Below, piece by piece: positions 6,099 to 6,356 of a stretch of DNA of 6,356 bases. The stretch covers positions 1 to 6,356 of the forward strand of contig JAEDGP010000096.1 in assembly GCA_016297405.1 (NCBI GenBank). Direction: 5' to 3'. Under the pieces are notes generated by a model. That model was not told where the DNA came from. It ran no database searches and worked only from the letters and a program-made list of their open reading frames with translations. The first letter of the stretch is position 1, and the number at the start of each line of letters is the position of its first letter. Made by a program: the position numbers and the translations under genes. This DNA is from Treponema sp. (GTDB lineage: Bacteria > Spirochaetota > Spirochaetia > Treponematales > Treponemataceae).

Positions 6099-6356
6099 AT
6101 GGTTTTCCTTCCGGTTATCGAACTTTCAAACAGACTCAAATCAAATGTCCGCCGCTTCCTCCTGACAAACGAAAAAAGCTGCGTTCAGCTTGTATCTGTT
6201 TTGAGAAGAACTACAAACAATGCCTACGCTGTTTTTGAAAATACCGAATCAACCCTTATGGGAATCGTAAATATAAAACAGACAATACTTTTTCTGCTGC
6301 CTTTTGCAGAACAAACTCAAAAACAGCCATTGTTTGACGAATTTATTGATGATTTT
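6099..6356 (+). CDS. Unrecognised protein, N-terminal part; cut by the right window edge
   Basis: An open frame of 86 codons from ATG at 6099 to the window end, with no stop. It begins MVFLPVIELSNRLKSNVRRF and continues through LLTNEKSCVQLVSVLRRTTN, then a hydrophobic stretch near IKQTILFLLPF (about 61-71). The composition looks like real protein, and nothing competes on either strand. No convincing ribosome binding site precedes the ATG, which lies just 13 nt after the terminator stem, so the true start, promoter or both are uncertain. The layout faintly recalls the N-terminal half of small GNAT-like acetyltransferases, but no acetyl-CoA-binding motif is in view, so no function is assigned. 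Confidence 0.55.
   Translation, partial: MVFLPVIELSNRLKSNVRRFLLTNEKSCVQLVSVLRRTTNNAYAVFENTESTLMGIVNIKQTILFLLPFAEQTQKQPLFDEFIDDF

Overview
The window carries four protein-coding genes. Two point left: the first two thirds of a glutamate synthase large subunit gene (gltB, cut by the left edge) and a complete DHH-family phosphoesterase gene. Two point right: a complete DUF711/UPF0210 ('PFL family') gene and the start of an unrecognised ORF cut by the right edge. Coding density is normal for a bacterial chromosome and base composition is moderately AT-rich, with very AT-rich intergenic DNA. I see no transposase, phage, CRISPR, tRNA or rRNA genes. The protein sequences and the small dispersed palindromes (core ACAGGCTCAGG, ends GGCTGTCC) suggest a spirochaete of the Treponema type, but this is an impression and not proof.

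Layout: gltB (1-3055, leftward) lies behind a 390-bp intergenic region. That region holds, in transcription order, the terminator of the DHH gene, a 9-bp palindrome, a near-consensus promoter (TTGACA, 17 bp, TATATT), a long hairpin ending in eight T's at the very start of the predicted transcript, a 142-bp palindromic REP/MITE-like element, and a GAGGGG ribosome binding site that can fold into a hairpin. The gltB leader therefore has the parts of an attenuated, about 230-nt 5' UTR. The DHH gene (3446-4363, leftward) has its own promoter and terminator. Between it and the DUF711 gene is a 232-bp divergent promoter region. The rightward promoter appears to start transcription at the first base of a compact structured leader (4494-4578) containing two hairpins whose loops are perfectly complementary over 8 bases, plus an anti-Shine-Dalgarno. 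The DUF711 gene (4596-5957) is followed by a large three-tier inverted repeat and then a rho-independent terminator. A partial ORF begins just after it.

Functionally, gltB makes glutamate from glutamine and 2-oxoglutarate. The DHH protein is a nucleotide or polyphosphate phosphohydrolase. The DUF711 protein has no settled biochemical role. Nothing shows that they share a pathway; each appears to be its own transcription unit. The most interesting parts are the two leaders, upstream of gltB and of the DUF711 gene, which look like RNA-based control regions.
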